Positions 10,399-19,529 of a DNA stretch of 64,000 nt are shown here, one piece after another (the stretch's first letter is position 1; the number at the start of each line of letters is the position of its first letter). The notes beneath the pieces were generated by a model that ran no database searches, was not told the origin of the DNA, and saw only the letters and a program-made list of their open reading frames with translations. Source of the DNA: Planctomycetota bacterium (GTDB lineage: Bacteria; Planctomycetota; UBA1135; GCA-002686595); NCBI GenBank assembly GCA_947484275.1, contig CANKOY010000002.1:1-64000 (forward strand), given 5' to 3'. The position numbers and the translations under genes were made by a program.

Positions 10399-10941
10399 TC
10401 AAGGAAGCGTGAGTTTGAGCAGGTAGTCGGACTTGCCGTTTTCGAACACCGCAACAGCGTCGGCGAGCGTTTTGCTCCCCGCGTCGCGATCGGGCTTGAG
10501 GCAAACGTACAGCTCGAGTTCCGTTCCCGCCGGCGGACTGATCACGCCCGGGTTCGAATTGAACGTCCCGGTGTGCGGCGTCGGATCATTGGCGCGCAAA
10601 TCGAAAGGCAGGGTCTTCTGTCCGGCGTCGTTCTTGGTGAAGGTCACTTCGGCGAGCGGGTAGATTCGCGCCAGCCACGGGGGCCTCGTTCCCTTGACCC
10701 GCACGCTGACGAACACAGAGCCCTGGTGGTTGTCGAATTGCGCACCCTCGAACACGATCGTCCCGGCGAGGCGCGCTTCGTCGCCGGTCGCGCCCGGCGC
10801 CAGTTCAGCGTGTCCGGGGGGCGTGCTCGGCTTCGGCTGCGCCGTGGGGACGTTCACAGGCTGAGGCGGATCGCTGCATGCAGCGAATTGGGCGACCAGC
10901 AGGGCGGGGACGAGGAGGAAAAAGTTGTTCCTGATGTTCAT
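10399..10941 (-). CDS. Lipoprotein with beta-sandwich-like domain (hypothetical)
   Basis: A 180-residue predicted lipoprotein: the N-terminus is short and hydrophobic (FFLLVPALLVAQFAAC) with the lipobox Cys at about residue 22, then a Pro/Thr-rich linker. The C-terminal ~110 residues ('GSVFVSVRVKG', 'LARIYPLAEVTFT', 'LPFDLRAND') resemble loosely the beta-sandwich domain at the C-terminus of CcmI/CcmH-type cytochrome c biogenesis proteins; this is a weak impression only. The ATG at 10941 is chosen because the signal peptide starts there. It lies head-to-head with dgt, about 190 bp apart, and is likely co-transcribed with the methyltransferase gene downstream. Confidence 0.6.
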   Translation of the reverse strand: MNIRNNFFLLVPALLVAQFAACSDPPQPVNVPTAQPKPSTPPGHAELAPGATGDEARLAGTIVFEGAQFDNHQGSVFVSVRVKGTRPPWLARIYPLAEVTFTKNDAGQKTLPFDLRANDPTPHTGTFNSNPGVISPPAGTELELYVCLKPDRDAGSKTLADAVAVFENGKSDYLLKLTLP

Positions 10942-11131
10942 GGGAGCGCACAGCATACGGCGCGAGCGTCCGCAGATCGAACCGCGCTCGCAAAGCCGCG
11001 TGAAATGCGTTCCGCGCCGTCCGCGGCAGGTCCCGCTGGCCGCGCCCAGTTCCAGGCCCGGGGCTGACCGCAAGTTCAGCGGCCGATTCTGGCTGGCGGG
11101 GCGCGCGCGCGCTCACCACACTCTGGATCCG

Positions 11132-12304
11132 ATGATCACTCAGCATCCCCTCTTCGATCGACGTGCGAAGGAGGCCCGGGAAGAGCGCGACCTGGCGCCC
11201 TACGCGCTGCACAGCGCCCGTTCCCGCGGCCGAAGCTTCCATGAGGAGGACGATGATCTCCGCACCTGCTGGGAGCGCGACCGCGATCGAATCGTGCACT
11301 GCACCGGCTTTCGGCGCCTGATGTACAAGACGCAGGTTTTCGTGAACTCCGAGGGCGACCACTTCCGCACGCGGCTTTCCCATTCGCTCGAAGTCGCCCA
11401 GGTGGCGCGCAGCGTCGGCAACGCGCTGGCGTTGAACGAGCCATTTTGCGAAGCGCTTGCCCTGTGCCATGACATCGGCCACCCACCCTTTGGGCACCGC
11501 GGCGAGAACGCGCTCGATGAATTGATGAAGCAGCACGGCGGATTCCGCCACAACTTCCAAGTCCTGCGCGTCGTGGACCGCCTGGAGCGGCGCAGTCCCG
11601 AATACCCCGGTCTGAACCTGACCCGCGAATTGCGCGAGTCGCTGCTCAAGCACGAAAAGGACGCCGATTGGCCCGCGGAATTCAGGCCGAGGCCGGAGCG
11701 GCCGTACCTCGAGGCCCAGGTCGTGGACCTCGCCGATTCCACGGCCTACCTCATGCACGATCTCGAGGACGGACTCTCGGCGGAGATGTTCGACGAGGCG
11801 ATGCTCGCCAAGGAAGTCGCCCTGTGGGCCGGCGCCGTGGAGTCTGTGGAACTGCGCCACCCGGGCTTCCTCGGGGCCACGCGAGACACGAAGTTGCGGA
11901 TTAAGCGCCTGACGAACGAGTTGCTGAAAATCGCGATCAACGATCTGATCAGCGCCACGTCCGCGCGCCTGGCCAGAGTCGACCTCCGCGACGCGGCCGC
12001 GGCACGTGCTCACTCGGCGCGAATCGTCGATCACTCCGATGCGATCGGCGTGGAAGTGGCCGAGCTGACGGAGTTCCTGTACCGGCGCTTTTACCGTCAC
12101 CCGCATTTGATGGAGTTGACCGCGCATGCGCAGTCCGTGCTCGCGGCGCTGTTCGAGACCTACGTGCGCACTCCAGGAGAGATGGCGCCTTGGTACCAGC
12201 GTTGGATCGAGCGCGAGGGACTCGAGCGCGCGGTGTGCGACTACTTGGCCGGCATGACCGATCGATTCGCCGAGCAAGAATTCGCGCGGCTGTGCAAAGC
12301 GTGA
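11132..12304 (+). CDS. dgt: Deoxyguanosinetriphosphate triphosphohydrolase-like protein (dGTPase)
   Basis: A 390-residue HD-superfamily dNTP triphosphohydrolase, cytosolic, that splits dGTP (or other dNTPs) into deoxynucleoside and tripolyphosphate. The metal-binding residues are visible as His84 in 'RLSHSLEVAQ' and the His113-Asp114 pair in 'CHDIGHPPFGH'; 'VVDLADSTAYLMHDLED' carries the later conserved Asp. The N-terminal 'RDRDRIVHCTGFRRL' is the usual opening of the dGTPase-like type 2 family. ATG at 11132 is the first Met before the family's start. Its last codon region overlaps the start of the fucosidase gene by GTGA, an unexpected functional pairing. Confidence 0.93.
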   Translation: MITQHPLFDRRAKEAREERDLAPYALHSARSRGRSFHEEDDDLRTCWERDRDRIVHCTGFRRLMYKTQVFVNSEGDHFRTRLSHSLEVAQVARSVGNALALNEPFCEALALCHDIGHPPFGHRGENALDELMKQHGGFRHNFQVLRVVDRLERRSPEYPGLNLTRELRESLLKHEKDADWPAEFRPRPERPYLEAQVVDLADSTAYLMHDLEDGLSAEMFDEAMLAKEVALWAGAVESVELRHPGFLGATRDTKLRIKRLTNELLKIAINDLISATSARLARVDLRDAAAARAHSARIVDHSDAIGVEVAELTEFLYRRFYRHPHLMELTAHAQSVLAALFETYVRTPGEMAPWYQRWIEREGLERAVCDYLAGMTDRFAEQEFARLCKA

Positions 12305-13752
12305 GGTGCATTGCGCTGTTCCTGGTGAGCCTCGCGGGCTGCGCCGAATTGCCTCAAGCACCGCAGGCTGCCGTGACCTCGGCGCCAGCTGCGGTTTCCC
12401 CTGTGCCCAGCGCGCGCCAATTGCGCTGGCAGGAACTCGAGTACTACGCGTTCGTGCACTTCAACATGAACACGTTCACCGGTCGCGAATGGGGCGAGGG
12501 CGATGAATCCCCGGCGCTTTTCGCCCCGAGCGCGCTCGATTGCCGACAATGGGCTCGCACGGCGAAGGCCGCGGGGATGCGTGCGATCATCCTCACCGCC
12601 AAACACCACGACGGTTTTTGTCTTTGGCCCTCGAAGTTCACCGACCACAGCGTCGCCGGTTCGCCATGGCGCGAAGGCCGCGGCGACGTGCTGCGCGAGC
12701 TGAGCGACGCCTGTCGCGAGTACGATTTGAAGTTCGGCATCTACCTGTCGCCCTGGGATCGCCATTCGAAGTTCTACGGGGACTCCGCGCGCTACAACGA
12801 CTACTTCGCCTCGCAACTCGAGGAAGTCCTCAGCAACTACGGCGAAGTGTTCGAGGTCTGGTGGGACGGCGCTTGCGGCGAGGGCCCAGATGGCAAACGT
12901 CAGGTCTACGACTTTGAACGATTCACCGAGATCGTGCGCGGGCTGCAACCTGGGGCCGTGATTTTCTCGGACATCGGCCCAGACATCCGCTGGGTAGGTA
13001 ACGAAGCCGGCTTCGCTGGCGAAACGTGCTGGTCGAAGCTGAATACTGCGGGCTTCTTGCGCGGCATCGGCGCACCGCCCACAAGTTCGCTGAACGAAGG
13101 TGACCGCGACGGCGTGAACTGGATTCCGGCCGAGTGCGACGTCTCGATACGGCCGGGCTGGTACTTCCACCCGGAACAGGACGGAGAGGTCAAGTCGCTC
13201 GAAAAGCTCTTCGACATTTACGAGCGTTCCGTGGGGCACAACGGATCGCTGTTGCTCAATTTGCCGGTGGATCGCCGCGGGCTGGTGCATGAAAACGATG
13301 CCGCTCGCCTGCTCGAATTGCGCCAGCGCATCGAGGCAACCTATGCAGTGGACCTGGCGCGAGGCGCGCGGGCGAGCGCGGATGACACGCGCGGCAACGC
13401 TGCGCACTTCGCTGCATCGCGCGCCATCGACGGCGATCCTGAAACCTACTGGGCCGCCAACGACGGGCGGCGCAAGGCGACGATCACGCTCGAGTTGCCG
13501 CAGCCCACGTTGGTCGATCGCGTCGTACTGCGCGAGCCCATCGCCCTGGGCCAGAGAGTCGAGCGCTTCTCGATCGAAGCCAAGCACGACGGTGCCTGGC
13601 GCGCGATCGCCCTGGGCACGACGATCGGCAACAAACGCTTCGTGCGCGTCGAGCGCTCGCCGGTGGAGGCGCTGCGCCTGACACTGGAGTGCGCCAGCGC
13701 TCCGCCCTGTCTTTCCGCCTTCGAGCTCGCGCTGACTCCACAATCGCCCTAG
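12301..13752 (+). CDS. Alpha-L-fucosidase, GH29 family lipoprotein with F5/8C-like domain
   Basis: A 483-residue glycoside hydrolase of family 29, removing alpha-L-fucose from glycans. The N-terminus is a short lipoprotein signal (ALFLVSLAGC, Cys at about residue 14), so the enzyme is exported and lipid-anchored. The catalytic barrel shows 'AFVHFNMNTFTGREWG', 'ILTAKHHDGFCLW' and 'EVFEVWWDGACGEG', whose Asp is the expected nucleophile. Residues from about 350 form a discoidin/F5/8-type C carbohydrate-binding domain ('AIDGDPETYWAA'). The GTG at 12301 overlaps the dgt stop as GTGA, implying translational coupling; the longer upstream frame would overlap dgt by over 100 bp. Confidence 0.88.
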   Translation: MRCIALFLVSLAGCAELPQAPQAAVTSAPAAVSPVPSARQLRWQELEYYAFVHFNMNTFTGREWGEGDESPALFAPSALDCRQWARTAKAAGMRAIILTAKHHDGFCLWPSKFTDHSVAGSPWREGRGDVLRELSDACREYDLKFGIYLSPWDRHSKFYGDSARYNDYFASQLEEVLSNYGEVFEVWWDGACGEGPDGKRQVYDFERFTEIVRGLQPGAVIFSDIGPDIRWVGNEAGFAGETCWSKLNTAGFLRGIGAPPTSSLNEGDRDGVNWIPAECDVSIRPGWYFHPEQDGEVKSLEKLFDIYERSVGHNGSLLLNLPVDRRGLVHENDAARLLELRQRIEATYAVDLARGARASADDTRGNAAHFAASRAIDGDPETYWAANDGRRKATITLELPQPTLVDRVVLREPIALGQRVERFSIEAKHDGAWRAIALGTTIGNKRFVRVERSPVEALRLTLECASAPPCLSAFELALTPQSP

Positions 13753-13844
13753 GAGCCTGTGGGCATAGTCGCCGGTGCAGCTTCGCGCTCAGCGGCGCGC
13801 CTTGGAGCGCCAGGCGTCGCGACGGCGACCTTGTGTACCCGCAG

Positions 13845-14099
13845 CTAGACGCCGAAGACAAAGTAGACCGCGGTCGACAATCCCAGCAGCCCGATCAGGA
13901 CCAGAAGGGCCTTGAAGAACAATCCAAGGTTGGAGGGTTCGGCCTCCTGATCCAGCTCCTCGTCCTGCCCTTCGCCGCGCGCGCCCTGGGTCCAGGGATC
14001 GGGTGCGCCGGCCGCGGGTGCTTCGTCCGCATCGCGCAAGCCCGCGTAGAGGGGCTCCACGAGTTCATCCTCACGACGGCGCTCACTGGGCTCGGCCAT
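13845..14099 (-). CDS. Small single-pass membrane protein (hypothetical)
   Basis: An 84-residue protein with an acidic, charged N-terminal 55 residues followed by one C-terminal membrane helix (LGLFFKALLVLIGLLGLSTAVYFVF) and a tail of only a few residues. That is the layout of a tail-anchored protein with a cytoplasmic head. No family recognised. ATG at 14099 is preferred over the extended frame to 14156, which would run into the rnc gene. It is divergent from rnc with only about 55 bp between starts, and convergent with the fucosidase gene. Confidence 0.5.
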   Translation of the reverse strand: MAEPSERRREDELVEPLYAGLRDADEAPAAGAPDPWTQGARGEGQDEELDQEAEPSNLGLFFKALLVLIGLLGLSTAVYFVFGV

Positions 14100-14154
14100 A
14101 GTAAGGAGTCTGCGCACATGCAGCCCACGCCACAAGCCGGGTAACCTCTGTCCC

Positions 14155-14823
14155 ATGTTGGACCTCGGCTACGTCTTCCGCGATCCCGCGCGCCTGGAGC
14201 GGGCCCTGACCCACGCCTCGTGCGTCGGGGTGCGCAACAACGAGCGCCTGGAGTTCCTTGGTGACGCGGTGCTCGATTTGGTGGTGGCCGAGGCGCTGCA
14301 CGAACGCGAGCCCCGACTCGACGAAGGCCGCATGACCCAGCTCAAGGCCGACGTCGTCGCGCGCCGCACGCTGGCGGAGCCTGCCCGGCGCCTGAAACTG
14401 GCGGAGCACGCGCGCCTTGGTCCGGGCCTGCGCGGCCGAGACCAGTCGCCCGCAGTGCTCTCCAACCTCTATGAGGCCCTGATTGGCGCGGTGCACCTCG
14501 ACGGCGGATTCCTGGCCGCGCGCGACTTCATTCACGCCACCATGGCCGAGGAATTGGCGCGCGCCCTGGGGGACTCGGCACTGGACAACCCCAAGCAGCG
14601 GTTTCAGGAACTGTGCCAGTCGCGCCTGCGTTGCTTGCCCACCTATGAATTGGTGGAGACCCGGGGCGCGGCCCACGCGCGCGCTTTCCTGGTGGCCGCC
14701 AGCGCCGACGGCGTGCGCTACCCTGCAGCCTGGGGCCGCACGCTAAAAGAGGCGGAGAGCTGGGCTGCCTGCGAGGCCCTGCTGCTACTGGAGTCACAGT
14801 CCCGGACCGTTTCGGGGCCATGA
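14155..14823 (+). CDS. rnc: Ribonuclease III
   Basis: A 222-residue double-strand-specific endoribonuclease that processes rRNA precursors and other duplex RNAs. The RNase III signature 'ERLEFLGDAVL' is at residues 30-40, with catalytic Asp/Glu in 'LGDAVLDLV' and 'LYEALIGAVHLDGG' near 108. The C-terminal ~70 residues from 'NPKQRFQELCQSR' form the dsRNA-binding domain ('PTYELVETRGAAHARAF'). The length is normal for the family. It overlaps mfd by ATGA and heads an rnc-mfd-SurA-like operon. Confidence 0.95.
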   Translation: MLDLGYVFRDPARLERALTHASCVGVRNNERLEFLGDAVLDLVVAEALHEREPRLDEGRMTQLKADVVARRTLAEPARRLKLAEHARLGPGLRGRDQSPAVLSNLYEALIGAVHLDGGFLAARDFIHATMAEELARALGDSALDNPKQRFQELCQSRLRCLPTYELVETRGAAHARAFLVAASADGVRYPAAWGRTLKEAESWAACEALLLLESQSRTVSGP

Positions 14824-17800
14824 CTTCGCCGACAGGCATGGGCAAGATCGCGGAATCCTCGGGGCGCGAAGCGGCGCTCTTTGACGCGCAGTTGGCCCTG
14901 CGCGCAGCCGAACTCGAGGCTCTGGCTACGACGCTGGAAAATCGTCGCGAGGTGACGGCGGGTGGGCTGTGGGGCGCGTCCCAGGCCCTGTGCCTCGCGG
15001 CCCTGTCGCGGCGATTGCAGGGGCCGTGGCTTGCGGTCGTCTCAAGCGAACCGGAAGCCCAAGCGCTGGTCGAGGATCTTCAGCAATTCGCGACCGAAGC
15101 GCTCTGGCTGCCCTCGCGCGGCGAAGGCGGCGCCCAGCGCGGAAATGCCGTGGACTTCGATGCCCTGCGCGATCGACTGCAGGTGGCGCAGCAACTTGCC
15201 GGAGCGCCGGCGCAGCGACCGCGGCTTCTGGTGGCCAGCATCCTCTCGCTGCTCGAGCCGATCCCCGACGGCGCGACTCTGGAGCGCGAGCGCATGGAGC
15301 TCAACCTCCGAATGCGAGTGGACGTGGAGCATCTCCTGCGACGCCTGATCGAAGCGGGCTTTTCGCGGGTCCCGATGGTGGAGCGCGCGGGCGAACTCAG
15401 TCTGCGCGGAGAAATTCTCGATGTGTTTCCGCACGCGTCGGATTTTCCGCTGCGCATCGAGTTCTTCGACGACGAAATCGAATCCCTGCGGCGGTTCGAT
15501 CCCGCGCTTCAGACCAGCGTCGAATCCGTGCGGCACGCGGCCTTTTCGCTCGCCAGCGATCCTGGCGGCATCGAAAACGGCGCGGGCGTGCAGCCGCACA
15601 CGCTGCTTTCGCCCACAGCGATCGTGGTAGACATCGAACCGCTGCGCATCGGGGACCGCTCCGAGGGCCTGCGGATTCAGTCGGCTTCCCACCAGCGCGC
15701 ACTGGCGGCTCTGCGGCAAGCGTTCTCGGCGCGGCGCCGCCTGGCGCTGCAGAGTTTGCCGGCCCAGGGCGTCAATTTCGATACGCGCTCCGTGCAGGCG
15801 CTCGGCGTTGGAGTGCGTGCCGCGGCCGCAGCACTGCGCGAAGCTACCGCGAACGGCACAACGGTGCGCGTCGCCTGCCGCACGGCGGCGGAGCGCGATC
15901 GCTTCCAGCAACTTCTCGACGACGACGGCGGCGTTGAAAACGTGGAACTCGTCGTCGGCAATGTCTCCAAGGGCTTCCGCTGGCCCGCGCTCTCCTCGGT
16001 GATCATCAATCACCGCGAACTGGCGGGCCTGGCCAACGCGAGACGCTCCGGTCCGGCGCGCGTTGCGCACAAGACGCGCGCGCTGCAGTCGTTTTTCGAG
16101 CTGAAACCTGGGGATTTCGTGGTCCACGCGGTGCACGGCGTGGGGCTCTATCGCGGCCTTGAGCGCATGACGCGCGGCGGCGGCGAGGAAGAGCACCTGC
16201 ACCTGGAGTTCGCCGAGGAAGTCAGCCTGTTCGTTCCGGGCTCGCGCATCGATCTGGTTCAGCGCTACGTCGGCGCGGGCGGCAAGGGCGCCCTGGCGCC
16301 GCCGCTCGACAAGATCGGCGGACAGTCCTTTCGCCGGCGGCGCGAGCGCGTCGAGCGCGCGCTGTTCGATTTGGCCAGCGAGCTGCTCGAAGTCCAGGCG
16401 AAGCGCGAGCTGTCGACGCGCCCGGCCTGGACGCCCGACGCGAAGCTCGTTGATTCGATGATCGGCGCCTTTCCCTACGTGGACACCTCCGACCAGGCCA
16501 CTGCGGACGCGGAGATCACGGCGAATCTTGGCGGTGAGCATCCGATGGATCGCCTGCTTTGCGGCGATGTCGGATTTGGCAAGACCGAGATCGCCCTGCG
16601 AGCCGCGTTCCGCGTGGCGGCTGCGGGCGGGCAGGTGGCGGTGCTCGTGCCGACGACCGTGCTCGCGCATCAACATTATCTGACCTTCAAGGAACGTCTG
16701 TCGGACTTCGCGGTCGAAGTTGGCGTCCTGTCGCGCACGGTGGCGAACAAGGAGACACGCGCGCTCGTGGAGCGCATCGAGTCGGGGGAAGTTGACATCG
16801 TCGTTGGAACCCATCGGCTGCTCTCCAAGGACGTGCGCTTCAAACACCTGGGCCTGGCGATCATTGACGAAGAACAGCGCTTCGGCGTGACGCACAAGGA
16901 ACACTTCAAGACACTGCGGGAGAAAATCGACATCCTGACACTGTCGGCGACGCCGATTCCGCGCACGCTGCACATGTCGCTGTCGGGCGTGCGCGACATT
17001 TCCTCGCTCTCGGTGGCGCCGCCGGGACGCCAGGAGATCGAAACTGCGTTGGTGGACAACTCGGACGAGGCTTTTATCCGCGAGGCTTGCCTGCGGGAGA
17101 AGAACCGCGGCGGGCAGATTTTCTTCCTGCACAATCGCGTGACATCGATCGTCGGTGTCACGCAGCGCCTGATGAACTTGGTGCCGGAGTGCACGTTCAT
17201 CATCGGACATGGGCAGATGGGCGCGCGCGCGCTGGAAAATGTGATGGACCAATTCACGCGCGGTGAAGCGGACTGCCTGGTGGCGACGACGATCGTCGAG
17301 AACGGACTGGACATCCCCGCCGCGGGGACGATTTTCATCGACGATGCGAATCACTTCGGCCTCGCGGAGCTGCACCAGTTGCGCGGGCGCGTCGGGCGCG
17401 GGCAGGTCAAGGCCCACTGCTACTTGCTCGTGGACCCGCACAAGCCCATGCGCGAGATCGCGCGCGATCGGCTCAAGGCCTTGGAGGAACTCAACCAGCT
17501 CGGCGCCGGTTTCCAGATCTCGATGAAAGACCTGGAGCTGCGCGGCGCGGGCAACATCCTCGGCCCGCAGCAGTCTGGCCACATCGCCGCCATCGGCTAT
17601 GACATGTACTGCCGCCTGCTGCGATTGACGATCGAGCGCATGAAGGCGGGCATGTCGGAACCCGCACCGGTTTCAGACCTCGAATTGACGCCAGGCGTCG
17701 AACTGGAGCTCGGCCTGAGGGCGTTCCTGCCCGCGGAGTGGATCCCGACTCAGGATTCCAGGCTCGAGGCGCTGCGAGCACTGGACGGCGCCCAGAGCGC

Positions 17801-18146
17801 CCCGGAAATCGACACGGTGCTCGCCGGGCTGCGCGACAGGTTCGGGCGCGTGCCCGCCGAAGCCGAGGCGCTGGCGCGACAGTTCCGCCTGCGCCTCCAG
17901 CTCGAACCCTTGTCGATCACGCGCCTGGCCTGGCGCGACAACGCCTACCTGATCGAGTACTCCGATCGCGCGGCCCTCGAGCCTCTGGCGCGCCAGTCCA
18001 TTGAGCTGCGCAACCTGCGCACCGGGGTCGCGCACCTGATCGTTCCCAAGCGCGCCAAGAACCCAGCCGAGGGCCTGAGCTGGTTGGAGCAGCTATTGCG
18101 CACGAGCGGCGCGAGCCCGAAGATCCCGGCCAGCGCCCGACCATGA
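14820..18146 (+). CDS. mfd: Transcription-repair coupling factor
   Basis: A 1108-residue Mfd: it dislodges RNA polymerase stalled at DNA damage and recruits UvrA. Domain order is clear: UvrB-like N-terminus (about 20-330), RNA-polymerase-interacting domain beginning 'GDFVVHAVHGVGLYRG' near 430, then the RecG-like helicase with Walker A 'GDVGFGKTE' near 581-589, DEEQ box 'IDEEQRFG' near 683 and motif VI 'QLRGRVGRG'. A TRCF C-terminal domain follows. Its start overlaps the rnc stop (ATGA) and its stop overlaps the next gene (ATGA), so all three are translationally coupled. Confidence 0.97.
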   Translation: MTSPTGMGKIAESSGREAALFDAQLALRAAELEALATTLENRREVTAGGLWGASQALCLAALSRRLQGPWLAVVSSEPEAQALVEDLQQFATEALWLPSRGEGGAQRGNAVDFDALRDRLQVAQQLAGAPAQRPRLLVASILSLLEPIPDGATLERERMELNLRMRVDVEHLLRRLIEAGFSRVPMVERAGELSLRGEILDVFPHASDFPLRIEFFDDEIESLRRFDPALQTSVESVRHAAFSLASDPGGIENGAGVQPHTLLSPTAIVVDIEPLRIGDRSEGLRIQSASHQRALAALRQAFSARRRLALQSLPAQGVNFDTRSVQALGVGVRAAAAALREATANGTTVRVACRTAAERDRFQQLLDDDGGVENVELVVGNVSKGFRWPALSSVIINHRELAGLANARRSGPARVAHKTRALQSFFELKPGDFVVHAVHGVGLYRGLERMTRGGGEEEHLHLEFAEEVSLFVPGSRIDLVQRYVGAGGKGALAPPLDKIGGQSFRRRRERVERALFDLASELLEVQAKRELSTRPAWTPDAKLVDSMIGAFPYVDTSDQATADAEITANLGGEHPMDRLLCGDVGFGKTEIALRAAFRVAAAGGQVAVLVPTTVLAHQHYLTFKERLSDFAVEVGVLSRTVANKETRALVERIESGEVDIVVGTHRLLSKDVRFKHLGLAIIDEEQRFGVTHKEHFKTLREKIDILTLSATPIPRTLHMSLSGVRDISSLSVAPPGRQEIETALVDNSDEAFIREACLREKNRGGQIFFLHNRVTSIVGVTQRLMNLVPECTFIIGHGQMGARALENVMDQFTRGEADCLVATTIVENGLDIPAAGTIFIDDANHFGLAELHQLRGRVGRGQVKAHCYLLVDPHKPMREIARDRLKALEELNQLGAGFQISMKDLELRGAGNILGPQQSGHIAAIGYDMYCRLLRLTIERMKAGMSEPAPVSDLELTPGVELELGLRAFLPAEWIPTQDSRLEALRALDGAQSAPEIDTVLAGLRDRFGRVPAEAEALARQFRLRLQLEPLSITRLAWRDNAYLIEYSDRAALEPLARQSIELRNLRTGVAHLIVPKRAKNPAEGLSWLEQLLRTSGASPKIPASARP

Positions 18147-19336
18147 TTCAATTCCTTCTCGCCCTGTGTTGCGTCCAGGATCCAGCTCCGCCGCCCACGG
18201 CCCCTGAGGCCGCGCCGCAGAAGCAAGGCCAGCCCTCGCGCTCGCGCGAGGATCGGCTCGAGGGTCGGGTCGCCGCCGATCCCGCGGCGCCAGCGGCGCC
18301 CACGGCCCCCACTGCCAACGGGGCGACACCAGCTCCGGATCCCGCGGCTGCGCCCGAGGACCCCATGGCGGGCTGGACCAAAATCAATGCGGCCGTGCTG
18401 ATCGTCAACGAAGACATGGCAACCATGTTTGAGTTGCAGCGCGGAGTGGCGCGTCGCATGCGCGACCCCCGCCGCGGCGGCGCGGACCCTGAGCGTATGT
18501 TCAACGATGAACTCGGCGAGCGCGCGCGCCACATGCTCGAAATCGACGGCGGCAAGAACCTGGGCTTCGATCCCCAGGCCGTTCAACGCTTCGTGCGCGA
18601 CACACTCCAGCGGCAGGCCGAGGAAGCGGGCAGCGTCACGCGCCTGGCCGCCGACCTCAAGCGCGATGACATCACCTCCTTCGACCGCAAGGAAGAGGTC
18701 AACGATTACGTCAATCGCATGCTTTGGGAGCAGTCTGTCACCGGCAAGGCGGCCAGCCCGGGCGGGCGTGTCTCCCGCGACCGCTACGTCCGCCCCGGCT
18801 GGGCGATGTTCGCCCAGAGGGTTGCCGTGCGCCGCCAGTCGGAAAACCGCACGGTTCAGGTCACCCAGCTGGTTCTGACCCTGGGAGCCCCTGGCAGCGC
18901 GGAAAGGGCCAAGCGCCGCCTGGAGGAACTGCGTCTACGGATCCTCAACGGCGAGGACATGGGCGAGCTGGCGGAACAGCTCGGCGCCTCCGAAAAGGGC
19001 ACGCGCGGGTTGTCCAGCTTCCTTAACGTCGAGCTCCTGCGGGCCAACAACCCTCCGGTCGGCGATTTTCTGGCCAAGGCCGAAGCGGGAGAGTTGTCCG
19101 AGGTTCTTGAGTACTACGACCGCGGACGCCTGGCCGGCTACATCCTGGTGCGCCCCGAGGAATACAAGCTCGCCCCGGTCGAGGCCTTCGACGAGCCCCG
19201 TGGCCAGCGCGTCTGGATCGAGGGCCAGCGCCAGCGGGTGTCGGACCGGCGCATCCAGACCGGCCTCGTCGACCTGCTGAGCGGCGCCTATGTCTGGCCG
19301 CCGCAGATCTTCGGCGACCCCACTTCGAAGCGCTGA
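18143..19336 (+). CDS. SurA-like peptidylprolyl isomerase (parvulin type), probably exported
   Basis: A 397-residue protein with a very short hydrophobic N-terminus (MIQFLLALCCVQ), then an Ala/Pro-rich linker to about residue 75. A SurA-N-like helical domain follows ('AAVLIVNEDMATMFELQ'), and a rotamase-like domain at about 235-340 ('TVQVTQLVLTLGAPGSAERAKRRLEELRLRI', quoted in part, and 'LAEQLGASEKGTRG'). That matches the parvulin 'ARHILV...A...A..L...L..G.dF..lA...S' pattern only partly, so isomerase activity is uncertain. It is likely a periplasmic or membrane-attached folding factor. The start overlaps the mfd stop by ATGA. The C-terminus may contact client proteins. Confidence 0.65.
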   Translation: MIQFLLALCCVQDPAPPPTAPEAAPQKQGQPSRSREDRLEGRVAADPAAPAAPTAPTANGATPAPDPAAAPEDPMAGWTKINAAVLIVNEDMATMFELQRGVARRMRDPRRGGADPERMFNDELGERARHMLEIDGGKNLGFDPQAVQRFVRDTLQRQAEEAGSVTRLAADLKRDDITSFDRKEEVNDYVNRMLWEQSVTGKAASPGGRVSRDRYVRPGWAMFAQRVAVRRQSENRTVQVTQLVLTLGAPGSAERAKRRLEELRLRILNGEDMGELAEQLGASEKGTRGLSSFLNVELLRANNPPVGDFLAKAEAGELSEVLEYYDRGRLAGYILVRPEEYKLAPVEAFDEPRGQRVWIEGQRQRVSDRRIQTGLVDLLSGAYVWPPQIFGDPTSKR

Positions 19337-19529
19337 CCGCCAGGCCGGCCGCCGGCCCCATGCCTCGTGTCCGGGCCCGGCCTCGCGGGTATACTCTGAA
19401 CCCTTTCGTTTGCGCCGCGTTTCCCCCGGAACCACGGCCACCGCATCGGCACGTCTCACCCCCACTCGACACCGGCTCGCCCCTCCGGGAGGGCCATTTC
19501 CGCCAGGGCGCACGCTTCGGAGCCCGTTC

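Noticed and set aside
10805-12361. 518-codon open frame on the minus strand
   Set aside because: It lies antisense to dgt, whose motifs are complete; such long shadow frames are expected in GC-rich DNA and its translation has no recognisable domain.
15042-17582. 846-codon open frame on the minus strand
   Set aside because: Antisense to mfd, whose helicase motifs are intact; the shadow protein is His/Arg/Gln-rich with no fold, typical of the complementary frame.
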